A stretch of DNA of 6,577 nt from NCBI GenBank assembly GCA_025453855.1, contig JALOPO010000105.1:1-6577 (forward strand), written 5' to 3'. Position numbers and translations under genes: made by a program. Positions 5,599 to 6,577 of this stretch are shown one piece after another. The notes under the pieces were generated by a model, which made no database searches, was not told where the DNA came from, and was given only the letters and a program-made list of their open reading frames with translations. Numbering within the stretch: the stretch's first letter is position 1; every line of letters begins with the position of its first letter. This stretch comes from Gemmatimonadaceae bacterium (GTDB taxonomy: Bacteria > Gemmatimonadota > Gemmatimonadetes > Gemmatimonadales > Gemmatimonadaceae).

Positions 5599-6577
5599 GT
5601 GATCGATCGCATCGCCATCCGCGGGGCACGGCAGCACAACCTCAAGGGGATCGACCTCGACATCCCGCGACGTGCGGTCACCGTCATCACGGGACCGTCC
5701 GGCTCCGGCAAGTCGTCGCTCGCCTTCGACACCATCTACGCCGAAGGACAGCGCCGCTACGTGGAATCGCTGTCGGCCTACGTGCGCCAGTTCCTCGAGC
5801 GCATGGAGAAGCCGCGCGTCGATCGCATCGACGGCCTCTCGCCGGCGGTGGCCATCGAGCAGTCCAACCCCACGCGCTCGAGCCGCTCCACGGTCGGCAC
5901 GGCCACGGAGGTCTACGACTACCTCCGCCTCCTCTGGGCGCGCATCGGGCGCACGCTCTGCCCGGTCTGCGGGCGCGAGCTGCGTCCCGACACGCCGCAG
6001 TCGGTCACCGACCAGCTCGCGACGCTCCCCGATGGCACGCGCTTCCAGGTCACCTTCCCGCTCCCGCACGCGGCCTCGCTCACGGCGCAGGATCTCGCCG
6101 ACGCGCTCCGCGCCAAGGGCTTCGTGCGCGTGGCGCTGGACGGCGTCGTGGTGCACGTCGACACGCTCGTCGAGGAGCAGCGCGACGTGGGCGGCGCACA
6201 TCGTCTCGACGTCGTCGTCGACCGGCTGCGCGTGGAGGAGGGCGTTGCGGGACGCATCGCCGATGCGGTGTCGCTCGCCTTCCGCGAGGGTGACGGCGAG
6301 TGCGCGATCCTCCTCGACAGCGCGGTGTCGCTCCCCGCCGGGCGCCCGCCGCGCACGCGGCTCGCCTTCACCGAGCGCTTCCAGTGCCCCGACGACGGCA
6401 CCGTCGTCCCCACGCCCACACCGCAGCTCTTCAGCTTCAATTCGCCGCGCGGGGCCTGCCCGACCTGCAACGGCTTCGGCGCCACGCTGGAGTACGACGA
6501 GTCGCTCGTCGTCCCCTACCCCGACCGCTCGCTGCGCGATGGCGCGATCGCCCCGTGGACCGCGCCGCGCTACGACG
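5599..6577 (+). CDS. uvrA: Excinuclease ABC subunit UvrA, N-terminal part (runs off right edge)
   Basis: About 326 codons of a protein usually near 940 residues are present. UvrA is the DNA-damage-sensing ATPase of nucleotide excision repair that loads UvrB. Evidence is the opening IRGARQHNLKGIDLDIPR, Walker A GPSGSGKSS (residues 32-40, Lys38), followed by the LAFDTIYAEGQRRYVESLSA region, and SPAVAIEQSNPTRSSRSTVG. A CPVC pair lies at 121-124. Residues about 125-255 fit the UvrB-binding domain, with a VVVDRL strand near its end, so this is not the class that lacks that domain. The zinc module follows: C263-P-D-D266, then FSFNSPRGACPTCNGFG with C287 and C290. The expected second Cys is Asp266. 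GTG 5599 gives the normal UvrA N-terminus; the near-leaderless context fits the absence of a Shine-Dalgarno. A paralogous or tandem UvrA cannot be excluded from this fragment. Confidence 0.93.
   Translation, partial: MIDRIAIRGARQHNLKGIDLDIPRRAVTVITGPSGSGKSSLAFDTIYAEGQRRYVESLSAYVRQFLERMEKPRVDRIDGLSPAVAIEQSNPTRSSRSTVGTATEVYDYLRLLWARIGRTLCPVCGRELRPDTPQSVTDQLATLPDGTRFQVTFPLPHAASLTAQDLADALRAKGFVRVALDGVVVHVDTLVEEQRDVGGAHRLDVVVDRLRVEEGVAGRIADAVSLAFREGDGECAILLDSAVSLPAGRPPRTRLAFTERFQCPDDGTVVPTPTPQLFSFNSPRGACPTCNGFGATLEYDESLVVPYPDRSLRDGAIAPWTAPRYD

Noticed and set aside
3689..5602. 637-codon open frame antisense to the ABC exporter
   Set aside because: It mirrors the real gene in GC-rich DNA where stops are rare. 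The product is an Arg/Ala/His/Glu-rich string with no domain, while the minus strand encodes a complete motif-rich transporter.
1..6577. CRISPR arrays, tRNA or rRNA genes, transposases, phage or defence genes
   Set aside because: None seen on either strand. The gaps are short and contain no repeat-spacer pattern, cloverleaf or recognisable mobile-element protein.

Overview
The window is very GC-rich, with long open frames on both strands, G/C-ending codons, a (R)RDSI-repeat lipoprotein and no recognisable plasmid, phage or transposase genes. This suggests a chromosomal segment of a Gemmatimonadota-like bacterium. The phylum call is an inference from composition and protein style, not a proven placement.

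Layout. The left edge (1-98) carries the last 31 codons of an ATP-type phosphoenolpyruvate carboxykinase. A 331-base gene-free gap follows, containing a 41-bp imperfect inverted repeat (190-316). Next on the + strand is an HD-domain phosphohydrolase of the dNTPase/SAMHD1-like type (430-1661). It appears broken: the conserved start and the HD core lie in different frames, and a conserved segment of about 14 residues is missing at the junction. Its stop overlaps the start of a lipoprotein gene (1658-2485) that ends in a five-residue-period repeat. Converging from the other strand are a 71-residue unknown protein, a PP2C-type Ser/Thr phosphatase (these two overlap by ATGA) and an MsbA/MdlB-like ABC half-transporter. 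A 137-bp divergent promoter region separates the transporter from uvrA, which runs + to the right edge and is truncated there (about 326 codons present).

How they relate. Most genes are housekeeping or signalling functions that need not act together. Two coupled pairs are visible: HD protein with lipoprotein, and PP2C phosphatase with the small unknown protein. The ABC gene and the phosphatase are co-oriented, but a 96-bp gap with a possible promoter separates them.

I found no new multi-gene defence or mobile system. The points most worth a second look are the frameshifted HD gene, the palindromic element upstream of it, the near-identical CTAG-containing motifs in front of both divergent genes, the RDSI repeat lipoprotein, and an Asp in place of one expected zinc-ligand Cys in UvrA.
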